Assembly (NCBI GenBank): GCA_016873845.1
Contig: VGVX01000001.1
Coordinates: 62,001-126,000, forward strand
Direction of reading: 5' to 3'
Length of the DNA stretch: 64,000 bases
Source: Ignavibacteria bacterium
GTDB lineage: Bacteria > Bacteroidota > Ignavibacteria > Ch128b
Made by a program: the position numbers and the translations under genes. The notes under the pieces were generated by a model. It ran no database searches. It was not told the origin of the DNA and saw nothing but the letters and a program-made list of their open reading frames with translations. Shown one piece after another: positions 7,783 through 15,617 of this stretch (positions are counted from its first letter, which is position 1; every line of letters starts with the position of its first letter).

Positions 7783-9861
7783 CTATAAAGACCTAAAAAT
7801 AAAAAATAAAACAATTATACCTGTAAGAACCATAACTAAATACGTTTGAACTTTACCGGTTTGGAATTTTCTGAATATCAATCCGAAAAATCCTGTTACA
7901 TATGCAGTGAAGTTCACAAAACCATCGATTACAACATTATCAAATTTGCCAGTACCAAAAGCAGAAATTCGAGTTAATGAAGCAACACCATTTACAATTC
8001 CATCAATAATTTTCAGATCGAACCACGCTAAAACTTTTGATAGAAGAACAGAAAACGCTACGGCAGTTTTATCATACAGTTCATCGAAGTACCATTTGTT
8101 CAATGAAAAATTGTACAATGGTTTTAGTCTGGTTGACAATTTATCCGCACTTATCTTTCTCCATTGATAAATGACGAATGCAAAAAGAATTCCAATCCCT
8201 GCACAGAGAAGCGAAATTATCATAGCTTGTGAATGTGCATGATGTACAGCCTCAGTATATTTAACAGAATGTGCTGTGATAACGCCTGATTCAACATTTT
8301 CGTTAATCATAAAATCAAATGATAAATTGCTTGGAACAACCGTATGCGGTGTTTTAATCCAAGAAGTAAACCATCCAGCATCAGCATTTATTGGATTGGG
8401 TGTGTAAAATATAAAGATTGATAATGTTGCTAAGATAATGAGTGGCAACACCATCGTAGTTGGAGATTCATGTGCGTGCTCAAACTTATGATGATCTCTT
8501 GGTTCACCATGAAAGGTTAAAATAACTAATCTGAACATATAAAAGGCAGTCATCGCTGCAACTAAAAATCCGATCGTTGGAAGCAGCCAGTATCCGGTTA
8601 AATTTCCGAAAGCAAGTGTCCCACCAAGAATTCCATCTTTACTTAAAAATCCTGATGTCAAAGGTACACCTGAAATAGCGAGAGTTGAGATTAAAAATGT
8701 GTAGTAGGTGAGCGGCATTTTCTTTCTCAATCCGCCCATGAATCGAATATCTTGCTCGTGATGCATAGCATGAATCACAGAGCCTGATCCAAGGAATAAG
8801 CACGCTTTGAAAAATGCATGAGTCACTAAATGGAAGAAGGCAACAGTATAAGCACCAACTCCAAGCGCCATAATCATGTATCCAAGCTGACTGACAGTCG
8901 AATATGCTAAGACTTTTTTAATGTCATTTTGAGTAATCGCAATAGTGGCCGAAATAAAAGCAGTTATAGCTCCGATGTAGGCAATAACGAGCATTGCATC
9001 TGCAGTTAGCATAGTAAAAATGCGAGCTACGAGATAAACTCCCGCAGCCACCATGGTGGCAGCATGAATTAATGCACTAACAGGAGTCGGACCTTCCATC
9101 GCATCGGGAAGCCAAACATGAAGTGGAAATTGTGCAGATTTTCCAACTGCACCGCAGAATAATAAAATTCCCGTTGCAGTAAGCCAGGCACTACTATCAA
9201 ATGGTAAATTTCCTGCTGCAATCTGAGCAAAGATTGTATCAAGTGTAAAAGTGTGATAGTTCACATATAGAATTAATATTCCGGCGAAGAAACCGAGGTC
9301 TCCAATTCGATTCACTATGAAAGCTTTTTTTGCAGCATCAGCAGCAGATTTTTTCTCGTACCAAAATCCAATCAAAAGATAGGAACTTAGTCCAACCAAT
9401 TCCCAAAAGATGTACATCATTAAAAGGTTGTGTGTAAGTACAATTCCCATCATGGAGAAAGTGAAAATGCCAAGATAGGCAAAATATCTTGTGTATTTTG
9501 GATCACCTTCCATGTATTTGTGCGAAAAGAGATGAACGACAAAACTTACAAGCATAACAACAAACTGCATTATAACAGTAACATTGTCGAGCATAATACC
9601 TAGATCAATTCCAACTCTTCCAACAAATGGAACGTATCCAAAATTAAGCCATTCGAATTGGTATACTAATTTCTGAGCATTGAAATAAACTAACTTATTA
9701 AAGGCAACAATGATAGACAGCACGAGTGAAACCAGTATAATAGTAGTTTCCACAGCATGTGCTTTTGGAATTCTCTTTCCAAAAAAGATTAGTAGAACAA
9801 ATCCGAACAATGGCAGGAAGAGTATAAAAGCAGATAATTGAAGTAGTAAAGTCTCGTTCAT
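7783..9861 (-). CDS. nuoL: NADH-quinone oxidoreductase subunit L
   Basis: Largest antiporter-like subunit (692 aa), with the extended C-terminal region that forms the lateral helix along the membrane arm (about residues 540-690). Core motifs: MMYIFWELVGLSSYLLIGFW, SAQFPLHVWLPDAMEGPTPV, SALIHAATMVAAGVYL and KKVLAYSTVSQLGYM. A charged histidine-rich loop (GEPRDHHKFEHAHESP) is ordinary for NuoL. Its ATG overlaps the nuoK stop codon by one base (TAATG), a sign of translational coupling. Confidence 0.95.
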   Translation of the reverse strand: MNETLLLQLSAFILFLPLFGFVLLIFFGKRIPKAHAVETTIILVSLVLSIIVAFNKLVYFNAQKLVYQFEWLNFGYVPFVGRVGIDLGIMLDNVTVIMQFVVMLVSFVVHLFSHKYMEGDPKYTRYFAYLGIFTFSMMGIVLTHNLLMMYIFWELVGLSSYLLIGFWYEKKSAADAAKKAFIVNRIGDLGFFAGILILYVNYHTFTLDTIFAQIAAGNLPFDSSAWLTATGILLFCGAVGKSAQFPLHVWLPDAMEGPTPVSALIHAATMVAAGVYLVARIFTMLTADAMLVIAYIGAITAFISATIAITQNDIKKVLAYSTVSQLGYMIMALGVGAYTVAFFHLVTHAFFKACLFLGSGSVIHAMHHEQDIRFMGGLRKKMPLTYYTFLISTLAISGVPLTSGFLSKDGILGGTLAFGNLTGYWLLPTIGFLVAAMTAFYMFRLVILTFHGEPRDHHKFEHAHESPTTMVLPLIILATLSIFIFYTPNPINADAGWFTSWIKTPHTVVPSNLSFDFMINENVESGVITAHSVKYTEAVHHAHSQAMIISLLCAGIGILFAFVIYQWRKISADKLSTRLKPLYNFSLNKWYFDELYDKTAVAFSVLLSKVLAWFDLKIIDGIVNGVASLTRISAFGTGKFDNVVIDGFVNFTAYVTGFFGLIFRKFQTGKVQTYLVMVLTGIIVLFFIFRSL

Positions 9862-10172
9862 TAATCTCTCAATCCGTCAATTTCATCAACATTAACTGTA
9901 TTAAAGTTTTTATAAATATTTAGAACAATCGCCAGAGCGACAGCAGCTTCAGCAGCGGCTAAGATAATTACAAAGAGTGCTACCATTTGTCCAGAGAACC
10001 CAAAATTACCATACTTAGCGAATGCTATAAAATTAATATTTGCCGAGTTTAGGACAAGCTCAATACCCATGAGAACCATGATCGCATTTCTTCGAGTAAG
10101 GATTGCAAAAATTCCCAGTGAAAATAGAAGTGCACTGAGAACTAAAAAATGTGTTAATCCAACTTGTAACAA
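9861..10172 (-). CDS. nuoK: NADH-quinone oxidoreductase subunit K
   Basis: Small three-helix membrane subunit, 103 aa, family-typical length. The two conserved membrane glutamates are visible in MGIELVLNSANINF and in the AAAEAAVALAIVL stretch. It follows nuoJ by 12 nt with an AGGAGG-like site upstream (minus strand of 10177-10184) and overlaps nuoL by one base. Confidence 0.95.
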   Translation of the reverse strand: MLQVGLTHFLVLSALLFSLGIFAILTRRNAIMVLMGIELVLNSANINFIAFAKYGNFGFSGQMVALFVIILAAAEAAVALAIVLNIYKNFNTVNVDEIDGLRD

Positions 10173-10184
10173 AATTTTTCCTCC

Positions 10185-10682
10185 TTACTCCTTTTCTCTT
10201 CTAGCTATCATGACCGATCCGATAAGTGCAATAAGTAATAAAATTCCGGCAAGCTCAAAAGGAAGTACATAAGTAGTTACTAATTGTCTTCCAATTTCGA
10301 AAATCGTTTGGTCATAAGAAGCTGGATTTGAAGTGTACCAGTCTGTTTTAAGCAGAGCAGCCGTAAGAATACCTGCGAAAATCCCTACAGCGATAGTTGC
10401 AGGAATAATCTGAATTGTTTCTGATTTGATCTGGACATCAGTAATTTTATTAGTCAGCATGACTCCAAAAATTATAAGAATTAAAATTCCACCGACATAC
10501 ACAATCAACTGAACTACAGCAATAAAATCTGCATTCAGTAAAACATAAATTCCTGCAACTCCGAAAAAGGTGAATAAAAGTGAAAATGCAGAATGAACAA
10601 TATTTTTCGACGATACGACGATTAATGCCGAACCAAGAGTAATGATCGCAAAAAGGTAAAAAATTATATCGTATAAGCTCAT
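10185..10682 (-). CDS. nuoJ: NADH-quinone oxidoreductase subunit J
   Basis: Five-helix membrane subunit, 165 aa. The glycine- and tyrosine-containing third helix VVQLIVYVGGILILIIFGVM, which carries the pi-bulge in known complex I structures, is clear. The C-terminus ends in MIARREKE. Its ATG directly abuts the nuoI stop codon with no spacer. Confidence 0.94.
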   Translation of the reverse strand: MSLYDIIFYLFAIITLGSALIVVSSKNIVHSAFSLLFTFFGVAGIYVLLNADFIAVVQLIVYVGGILILIIFGVMLTNKITDVQIKSETIQIIPATIAVGIFAGILTAALLKTDWYTSNPASYDQTIFEIGRQLVTTYVLPFELAGILLLIALIGSVMIARREKE

Positions 10683-11243
10683 TTAATTAGTTGCTCCTGT
10701 ATCAGTTGGCGGGGGAGCCGGTTTTGGAGCTGCAGCTTTTTTCGCTGCTTTCTCCTCTTCGAATTTTTGATAATTCAATTTCTTTTGTTCAATTTCTTCT
10801 TTAGTTAATGTCACAAAATTGTAAATTAAATCGTTTCTGTTGTACTCAGAAAACTCATAAACGTCTGTCATGAAGATACAGTCTGTGGGGCAGGGCCAAA
10901 CGCAGAGTGAACAATAACAGCATTTTGCGATATCAATATCAAATTTGGTTACCCAGAGAGCTTTTTTCTTACCTTGAGAAGTTAAACCGAGGTCATCTCC
11001 CGGAACAGATTTCACAGTCTCAATCGAGATACAATTTACCGGACAAGCACGTGAGCATTGATCACAACCAATGCAATCATCCATATTAACATACAATCGA
11101 TTACGCACACGTTCAGGCAGTTCAACTTTTACTTCTGGATATTGAATTGTGACCGCTGGCTTGAATAGATGAAGAAAAGTAATCTTCATTCCAACCAGCA
11201 CAGTGTAAAGTCCAAGCCATGTATCTTTTAAGTATTCTATCAT
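10683..11243 (-). CDS. nuoI: NADH-quinone oxidoreductase subunit I (2 x [4Fe-4S])
   Basis: Peripheral-arm ferredoxin-like subunit passing electrons to NuoB. Both cluster motifs are intact: CIGCDQCSRACPVNC and CCYCSLCVWPCPTDC. The N-terminal amphipathic and membrane-associating helix (about residues 1-30) precedes them. Odd feature: the last 25 residues form an Ala/Pro/Lys-rich tail (EEEKAAKKAAAPKPAPPP and then TDTGATN) longer than in many NuoI. It lies 12 nt after nuoH and abuts nuoJ. Confidence 0.95.
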   Translation of the reverse strand: MIEYLKDTWLGLYTVLVGMKITFLHLFKPAVTIQYPEVKVELPERVRNRLYVNMDDCIGCDQCSRACPVNCISIETVKSVPGDDLGLTSQGKKKALWVTKFDIDIAKCCYCSLCVWPCPTDCIFMTDVYEFSEYNRNDLIYNFVTLTKEEIEQKKLNYQKFEEEKAAKKAAAPKPAPPPTDTGATN

Positions 11244-11255
11244 TTCGCAATAACT

Positions 11256-12326
11256 TTAAATTAAAGTTATGATTCCTATAATTATTAAATTCAAAAAAGC
11301 GTAAGGAATTAAATATTTCCAACACAAATTCATTAATTGATCGACTCTTAATCTCGGTAGAGTCCACCTGAGCCACATTTGAACAAAAACTAAGAATAAA
11401 CCTTTGCTAAGAAACCACAATAATTGTTCTATCGGAATTAACCACTTAATTTCGAGCGAATTCCCGAGATATCCAAATGGAGACTGCCAACCGCCAAAAA
11501 ATAAAGAAACAGAAATTGCAGCAACTAAAAACATACTTGCATATTCCGCTAAGAAGAACATCGCGAATTTCATTGGTGTGTATTCTGTATAATATCCGGC
11601 AACAAGCTCAGCTTCTGCTTCAGGAATATCGAAGGGAGTACGATTAACTTCTGCAAGCGAAGCAATGAAAAATATTATGAAAGCTACAACCATGAATGGA
11701 ATGAGCAAATATTTTTGAAGCCCTTCAATCGGTCCACCGAATATGTACCAATTGAAGAATGAGGAAGTTTGCATTTCAGCTATTTCATGTAAATTCAACT
11801 TGCCGATGACCATTACAACTGCGATGATCGAGAGGAGTGCTGGAATTTCGTAGCTCACAATTTGTGAAACAGATCTCATTGCGCCATAGAGTGAATATTT
11901 ATTATTCGATGCCCATCCTCCCATCAAAATTCCTACTACCGACAAGGATGAAACCGCAATAATATAAAAAACTCCTAAATTGATTGATGAGCCAATATAA
12001 AAACTCGAAAAGGGAAGCGCAGCAAATCCGGCAAAGCTCCCAATAAAAACTAAGTAAGGTGCAAGAATAAATAATTTTCTGTCAGCTGCACTTGGAATTG
12101 AATCTTCTTTCTGCATCATCTTAATAATATCAGCAACGGTTTGAAGTAATCCCTTTGGACCAACTCTGTTCGGACCGATTCTATCCTGCATAAATGCAGA
12201 AACTTTTCTCTCGGCAAGAACAGCGAACAGGGCAAATGGGACGACAAATAAAAATAAGGGCAATGCAGCACTAATGAAAAATGCAAGGATATCATTACCT
12301 AAAAAATTTCTTAAAAACTCAGACAT
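11256..12326 (-). CDS. nuoH: NADH-quinone oxidoreductase subunit H
   Basis: Membrane subunit at the junction with the quinone chamber, 356 aa with about 8-9 helices. Family signatures: ERKVSAFMQDRIGPNRVGP, NRTPFDIPEAEAELVAGYYT and EYTPMKFAMFFLAEY. These include the acidic loop near the quinone tunnel. ATG overlaps the nuoD stop by one base (TAATG). Confidence 0.96.
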   Translation of the reverse strand: MSEFLRNFLGNDILAFFISAALPLFLFVVPFALFAVLAERKVSAFMQDRIGPNRVGPKGLLQTVADIIKMMQKEDSIPSAADRKLFILAPYLVFIGSFAGFAALPFSSFYIGSSINLGVFYIIAVSSLSVVGILMGGWASNNKYSLYGAMRSVSQIVSYEIPALLSIIAVVMVIGKLNLHEIAEMQTSSFFNWYIFGGPIEGLQKYLLIPFMVVAFIIFFIASLAEVNRTPFDIPEAEAELVAGYYTEYTPMKFAMFFLAEYASMFLVAAISVSLFFGGWQSPFGYLGNSLEIKWLIPIEQLLWFLSKGLFLVFVQMWLRWTLPRLRVDQLMNLCWKYLIPYAFLNLIIIGIITLI

Positions 12327-13441
12327 TATCTATCAATCTCTCCTAAAACAATATCTATGCTTCCAAGATTTGCTATTATATCTGCGACGAGATGCCCTTT
12401 ACAAATTATGGGCATTAGTTGCAAATGTACAAACGAAGGAGCTCTTACTTTAACTCTAAATGGATTCAATGAACCATCACTGATTACATGATAGCCCAAT
12501 TCTCCCTTCGGACTCTCAACACGAAAATAAAATTCACCAACTGGCGGTTTAATTCGCTTTGGCATTGCCGAAGCAATATCACCTTCAGGCAATTGATCGA
12601 GAGCTTGTTCAATTATTCTGATACACTGTTCCATTTCACGAACTCTTACCATGTAGCGATCCCAGCAATCACCTACAGTCCCTTTTTCACCTTTTCCAGT
12701 TATTACCTCAAAATCAAATCTGTCATAAATAGAATACGGATCATTTTTTCTTAAATCCCAATTAACGCCCGAACCGCGTAAAACTGGACCAGTTGCACCA
12801 AAGTTAATTGCTGTATCGACAGGCAAAATTCCAACATTCGCTGTTCTCTCAATGAAAATTTTATTTGTACTTAAAAGATTGTTCAATTCTACAATCGTCT
12901 TTTTAAAATCATTTAAAAACTCTTTGCACTTTAGTACGAAAGTCGGATGGAGATCGTGTGACAAGCCGCCGATCCACATGTAATTATACAAAAGTCTTGC
13001 ACCGCAAGTCATTTCAAATAAATCTAGTATTCTCTCTCTATCTCTAAAACAATAAAGGAATGGAGTCCATGCACCGATATCAATTCCATAGGTCCCGATA
13101 GCTACAAGATGTGAAGCAATTCGCTGAAGTTCGCCCATTATCACTCTGATGAACTTAACACGTTCAGGGATTTCAATGTTCATGAATTTCTCAACACCTT
13201 CTACATATCCGAAATTCATATACATTGATGCGAGGTAATCCATTCTATCAGTGTAGGGAAGAACCTGCTGGTAATTCATTGCTTCGCAATGTTTTTCAAA
13301 ACATCTGTGTAGATAGCCAATGTGTGGAGTTACTTCTACAACGACTTCACCATCGAGCTTAACTTCAAGCCTCAGCACACCGTGAGTTGATGGGTGTTGA
13401 GGACCCATATTTAATACCATTATCTCGGTTCGTAGGGACAT
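12326..13441 (-). CDS. nuoD: NADH-quinone oxidoreductase subunit D (49-kDa type)
   Basis: Quinone-site subunit related to NiFe-hydrogenase large subunits, 371 aa. The N-terminal beta sheet has MGPQHPSTHGVLRLEVKLDG with the quinone-binding histidine, then IGYLHRCFEKHCE and YTDRMDYLASMYMN. The C-terminus IDIVLGEIDR is the canonical end. It is a separate gene, not fused to nuoC. It starts 16 nt from the inner edge of the inverted-repeat element at 13457-13877, so its original upstream spacing has been changed. There is little Shine-Dalgarno signal in the remaining leader. Confidence 0.95.
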   Translation of the reverse strand: MSLRTEIMVLNMGPQHPSTHGVLRLEVKLDGEVVVEVTPHIGYLHRCFEKHCEAMNYQQVLPYTDRMDYLASMYMNFGYVEGVEKFMNIEIPERVKFIRVIMGELQRIASHLVAIGTYGIDIGAWTPFLYCFRDRERILDLFEMTCGARLLYNYMWIGGLSHDLHPTFVLKCKEFLNDFKKTIVELNNLLSTNKIFIERTANVGILPVDTAINFGATGPVLRGSGVNWDLRKNDPYSIYDRFDFEVITGKGEKGTVGDCWDRYMVRVREMEQCIRIIEQALDQLPEGDIASAMPKRIKPPVGEFYFRVESPKGELGYHVISDGSLNPFRVKVRAPSFVHLQLMPIICKGHLVADIIANLGSIDIVLGEIDR

Positions 13442-13456
13442 ATTTATTAACAGATT

Positions 13457-13482
13457 TTAGTATTTAGTAGTGAGTATTGAGA
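13457..13482 (+). repeat. Left terminal inverted repeat of the four-helix-bundle element
   Basis: Plus-strand reading contains AGTATTT, AGTAGTG and AGTATTG in tandem followed by AGA, that is three degenerate heptamers. It is inverted relative to the copy at 13852-13877, with 22 of 26 positions identical. Confidence 0.7.
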
Positions 13483-13485
13483 CAT

Positions 13486-13839
13486 TTAATTTTTAATCGA
13501 ATTTATTAAACCATTTTGCATTTTTTGGAGTTCGTTAATTCTATTATTCAAATCTGATAATTCAGAATCATTCAGATATTTTAAATCATTTGAAAGTATC
13601 AATTGAGTATCCAATTCTCATGAAGAGGAATATGCAATTTCTAAGAATCGGCAGAATTCATTTTTTGAAGAATGTCCAGAACCTTCTGCAATATTAGATG
13701 CAATCGAAACTGTAGCTCTCCTGATTTGATTGGTCAATCCATAAGTTTCTACTTTCGGAAACTTGCTTGTCACATCATATATCATTTTAACCAATTCTCT
13801 CGCCTTTTGCCAAACTTTAAGTTCTCTATAATTATGCAT
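13486..13839 (-). pseudogene. Four-helix-bundle (S23/23S-rRNA-IVS family) protein with in-frame TGA
   Basis: The first 73 codons carry the family hallmarks RELKVWQKARELV, YGLTNQIRRATVSIASNIAE and GSGHSSKNEFCRFLEIAY. A TGA follows at 13618-13620. Beyond it the same frame stays open for 43 more codons to a TAA at 13486 and encodes the expected fourth helix (ELDTQLILSNDLKYLN and the rest). Total length with the TGA codon is 117, normal for the family (about 115-120). So this is a full-length gene interrupted by one stop, not a short gene. The residue lost is probably cysteine or another TGN-related codon. RNA or protein binding is suspected for relatives; the function is not established. Confidence 0.8.
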
Positions 13840-13851
13840 CTATAACTCATA

Positions 13852-13877
13852 TCTCAATACTAAGTACTCAGTACTAA
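13852..13877 (-). repeat. Right terminal inverted repeat of the four-helix-bundle element
   Basis: The minus strand reads AGTACTG, AGTACTT, AGTATTG, AGA: three tandem heptamers of the form AGTAYTK. The leading TTAG contains the stop codon of nuoC (13874-13876). Confidence 0.7.
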
Positions 13878-14395
13878 TAAGGTACTTTCATTCCTTGATA
13901 AAATTCTGGGACTTTATAATCTTTTCGTAGCGGATATCCTTCCCAGTCGTAGGGGAGCAAGATTCGAATTAAATTATGATGACCTTCATAGACTATTCCG
14001 AATAGGTCGAAAGCTTCACGTTCGTGGTAATCTGCAGTCCGCCAAATTTTTTCTACTGTGGGAATCCGTGGATTATCTTTAGGTACAATAACTTTCAGAG
14101 TAAGTTTATGATCGCGATTGATTGAATGCAGATGATAAACGCTTGCAAGATTTCCCCCCACATATTCAAATGAACCATCTTCAAAAGTTTTCTTTTCTCC
14201 ATCAGCCAAATCTACGCCGCTCAGATTCATGAGTGAATCAAATGATAGTCTCTCATCATCTTTTAAAAAATAACAAGCCTCTTTAAGAATTGAAGCTGGC
14301 ACTATCAGAATTTGCTCAGAGATATTTTCTTTTAATTCGAAGGATTGATCAGCAAATTTCTCTTGTAGTAAACCTAAAATTTCTTGAGGGGTCAT
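13874..14395 (-). CDS. nuoC: NADH-quinone oxidoreductase subunit C (30-kDa type)
   Basis: Peripheral-arm subunit, 173 aa. The family signature is seen in the WRTADYHEREAFDLFGIVYE stretch and in ILLPYDWEGYPLRKDY. The protein ends PEFYQGMKVPY, a plausible native end. Its TAG stop is part of the right inverted repeat of the adjacent element, so the insertion either fell exactly at the gene end or replaced the last codons. ATG overlaps the nuoB stop by one base. Confidence 0.95.
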   Translation of the reverse strand: MTPQEILGLLQEKFADQSFELKENISEQILIVPASILKEACYFLKDDERLSFDSLMNLSGVDLADGEKKTFEDGSFEYVGGNLASVYHLHSINRDHKLTLKVIVPKDNPRIPTVEKIWRTADYHEREAFDLFGIVYEGHHNLIRILLPYDWEGYPLRKDYKVPEFYQGMKVPY

Positions 14396-14886
14396 TAAGC
14401 AGTCTTCTTTACTAATCTTTCGTTGCGAATTTTTTCTTGAAGTTTTAATAGTCCTTCCAATAATGCTTCTGGCCTTGGCGGGCAGCCTGGCACGTAAACA
14501 TCGACTGGGATTACTCTATCAACACCTTTTAAAACATGGTAACCATGTTCCCAATAAGGACCTCCGCAATTCGAACAGCTTCCCATCGAAATGATATATT
14601 TCGGATCTGGGATCTGTTCATACAACCGTTTTATTCTCAATGCCATTTTAAGTGTGACTGTACCGGAAATAATTATGATATCAGCCTGTCGAGGACTTGG
14701 ACGGGGAATAACTCCGAATCTATCAAAATCATAATGCGATGCAGAAGTCGCCATCATTTCAATTGCACAGCAAGCAAGCCCGAATCCTAATTGCCATAAC
14801 GATGAGAGCCGAGCCCAATTCATCAAATCTTCAAACTTTGCGACAACTATATTCGAATCGGTAAATTCTTTATCTAGTAAACCCAT
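14395..14886 (-). CDS. nuoB: NADH-quinone oxidoreductase subunit B (cluster N2)
   Basis: Peripheral-arm subunit carrying the terminal [4Fe-4S] cluster N2 next to the quinone site, 163 aa. Ligands are visible as the tandem cysteines in [14 protein letters not shown], a cysteine in [13 protein letters not shown] and one in [15 protein letters not shown]. Start and stop overlap nuoA and nuoC by one base each, which indicates tight coupling. Confidence 0.96.
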   Translation of the reverse strand: MGLLDKEFTDSNIVVAKFEDLMNWARLSSLWQLGFGLACCAIEMMATSASHYDFDRFGVIPRPSPRQADIIIISGTVTLKMALRIKRLYEQIPDPKYIISMGSCSNCGGPYWEHGYHVLKGVDRVIPVDVYVPGCPPRPEALLEGLLKLQEKIRNERLVKKTA

Positions 14887-15317
14887 TATTTAGAACCGTA
14901 TTGATTTTCAAAATCTGCCATAACTGTTTTAAGATCATTCGTCTTCACTTCTGGACGCACCCAATCGAGATCACCTTTTCGCCATTCATATAACATCCCG
15001 AGCATTAAGATGAAGAGGAAGAGAATACCAACACCAAAACCGTAGAATCCAAATTCTTTGTAGATCAGAGACCATGGAACAAGCAATGTAATTTCAACAT
15101 CAAAGAGAAGAAATATCAGAGCAACGACATAAAAACGAATGTTGAATTTGATCCATGGCGTGCCGATAGGATTTTCACCGCATTCATAAGTCATTAATTT
15201 TTCTGTAGTTGGTCGAGCGGGACGTAGGAATCGATTAATGATAAATGCAATAGCAACAAAAATGGCAGCGAGGATCATAAAGACGAGTATTTTTCCGAAA
15301 TCAGTCAGCATTTCCAT
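14886..15317 (-). CDS. nuoA: NADH-quinone oxidoreductase subunit A
   Basis: Three-helix membrane subunit, first gene of the cluster. The conserved loop [20 protein letters not shown] and the acidic [14 protein letters not shown] helix are present. I choose ATG 15317 (MEMLTDFGK), giving 143 aa. A longer frame from TTG 15359 is possible, but that TTG is part of a well-matched promoter whose -7 box lies at 15329-15336, so translation from there is unlikely. ATG 15311 is an alternative. nuoA-B-C-D-H-I-J-K-L-M-N follow in this order; nuoE, F and G are not in the window. Confidence 0.93.
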   Translation of the reverse strand: MEMLTDFGKILVFMILAAIFVAIAFIINRFLRPARPTTEKLMTYECGENPIGTPWIKFNIRFYVVALIFLLFDVEITLLVPWSLIYKEFGFYGFGVGILFLFILMLGMLYEWRKGDLDWVRPEVKTNDLKTVMADFENQYGSK

Positions 15318-15328
15318 AAATATGGTTA

Positions 15329-15359
15329 CAAATATATCGCATACATCTAGGAATGTCAA
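15329..15359 (-). promoter_or_regulatory. Promoter of the nuo operon (TTG-N20-TATATTTG)
   Basis: On the minus strand TTG (15357-15359) is followed after exactly 20 nt by TATATTTG (15329-15336), matching the Bacteroidota-type -33/-7 pattern TTG and TAnnTTTG. The -7 box ends 11 nt before the chosen nuoA ATG, so the 5' leader would be only a few bases long. Confidence 0.65.
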
Positions 15360-15430
15360 TCACTTAAAATTGTTTATCGAAAAAAATTGATGAACATGAA
15401 GAAAATATTTTTTCAAATTGAATTTAATAA

Positions 15431-15457
15431 ACGGGACAATCAAGAAGATCATCCCGT
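15431..15457 (-). terminator. Intrinsic terminator downstream of the small membrane-protein pair
   Basis: On the minus strand ACGGGATGATC and GATTGTCCCGT pair as an 11-bp stem (two G-T wobbles) around a TTCTT loop, followed by TTTATTAAATT. It lies 22 nt after the stop of the 45-aa gene and separates it from the nuoA promoter. Confidence 0.75.
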
Positions 15458-15478
15458 CCAAGATAATTGTTCCCCTGA

Positions 15479-15616
15479 TTACGGCAAATCTAACCAATCC
15501 AATACGAACTTTATTGCAAACGTTCCTATTACAATAAATACTACGAATAATATTACTTGCAGCAACGCTTTTTTTCCTCCGGTATCTTCTGGTTTCTTGA
15601 TTGATATATTTTCCAT
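15479..15616 (-). CDS. 45-aa single-pass membrane protein, unknown
   Basis: Starts MENISIKKPEDTGGKK, a charged cytosolic-looking head, followed by one hydrophobic helix (residues 18-34, LLQVILFVVFIVIGTFA) and a short DWLDLP tail. The gene begins one base after the stop of the 35-aa gene upstream and ends just before a clear terminator, so it is a genuine transcriptional unit member. I do not recognise a family. Confidence 0.6.
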   Translation of the reverse strand: MENISIKKPEDTGGKKALLQVILFVVFIVIGTFAIKFVLDWLDLP

Positions 15617-15617
15617 T

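Larger units (their letters stand above)
13457..13877. mobile_element. 421-bp inverted-repeat element carrying a four-helix-bundle (S23/IVS) gene, inside the nuo operon
   Basis: Two imperfect 26-bp inverted repeats (13457-13482 and 13852-13877; 22 of 26 positions match) bracket a broken four-helix-bundle gene that nearly fills the space between them. The element sits between nuoC and nuoD in a cluster where all other gene junctions are overlaps or gaps of 24 nt or less. The outer end of the right repeat supplies the TAG stop codon of nuoC. Four-helix-bundle proteins of this family are known from intervening sequences in 23S rRNA and as scattered orphan genes; mobility here is inferred from the repeats and the location. 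No transposase is encoded. I see no clear target-site duplication. Confidence 0.65.

Noticed and set aside
13618-13620. Selenocysteine at the TGA of the four-helix-bundle gene
   Set aside because: No SECIS-like hairpin is evident immediately downstream and the family has no known redox site, so a nonsense change is simpler.
15318-15359. N-terminal extension of nuoA from TTG 15359
   Set aside because: The TTG and following bases form the -33/-7 promoter; no ribosome site precedes it, and NuoA is normally shorter.
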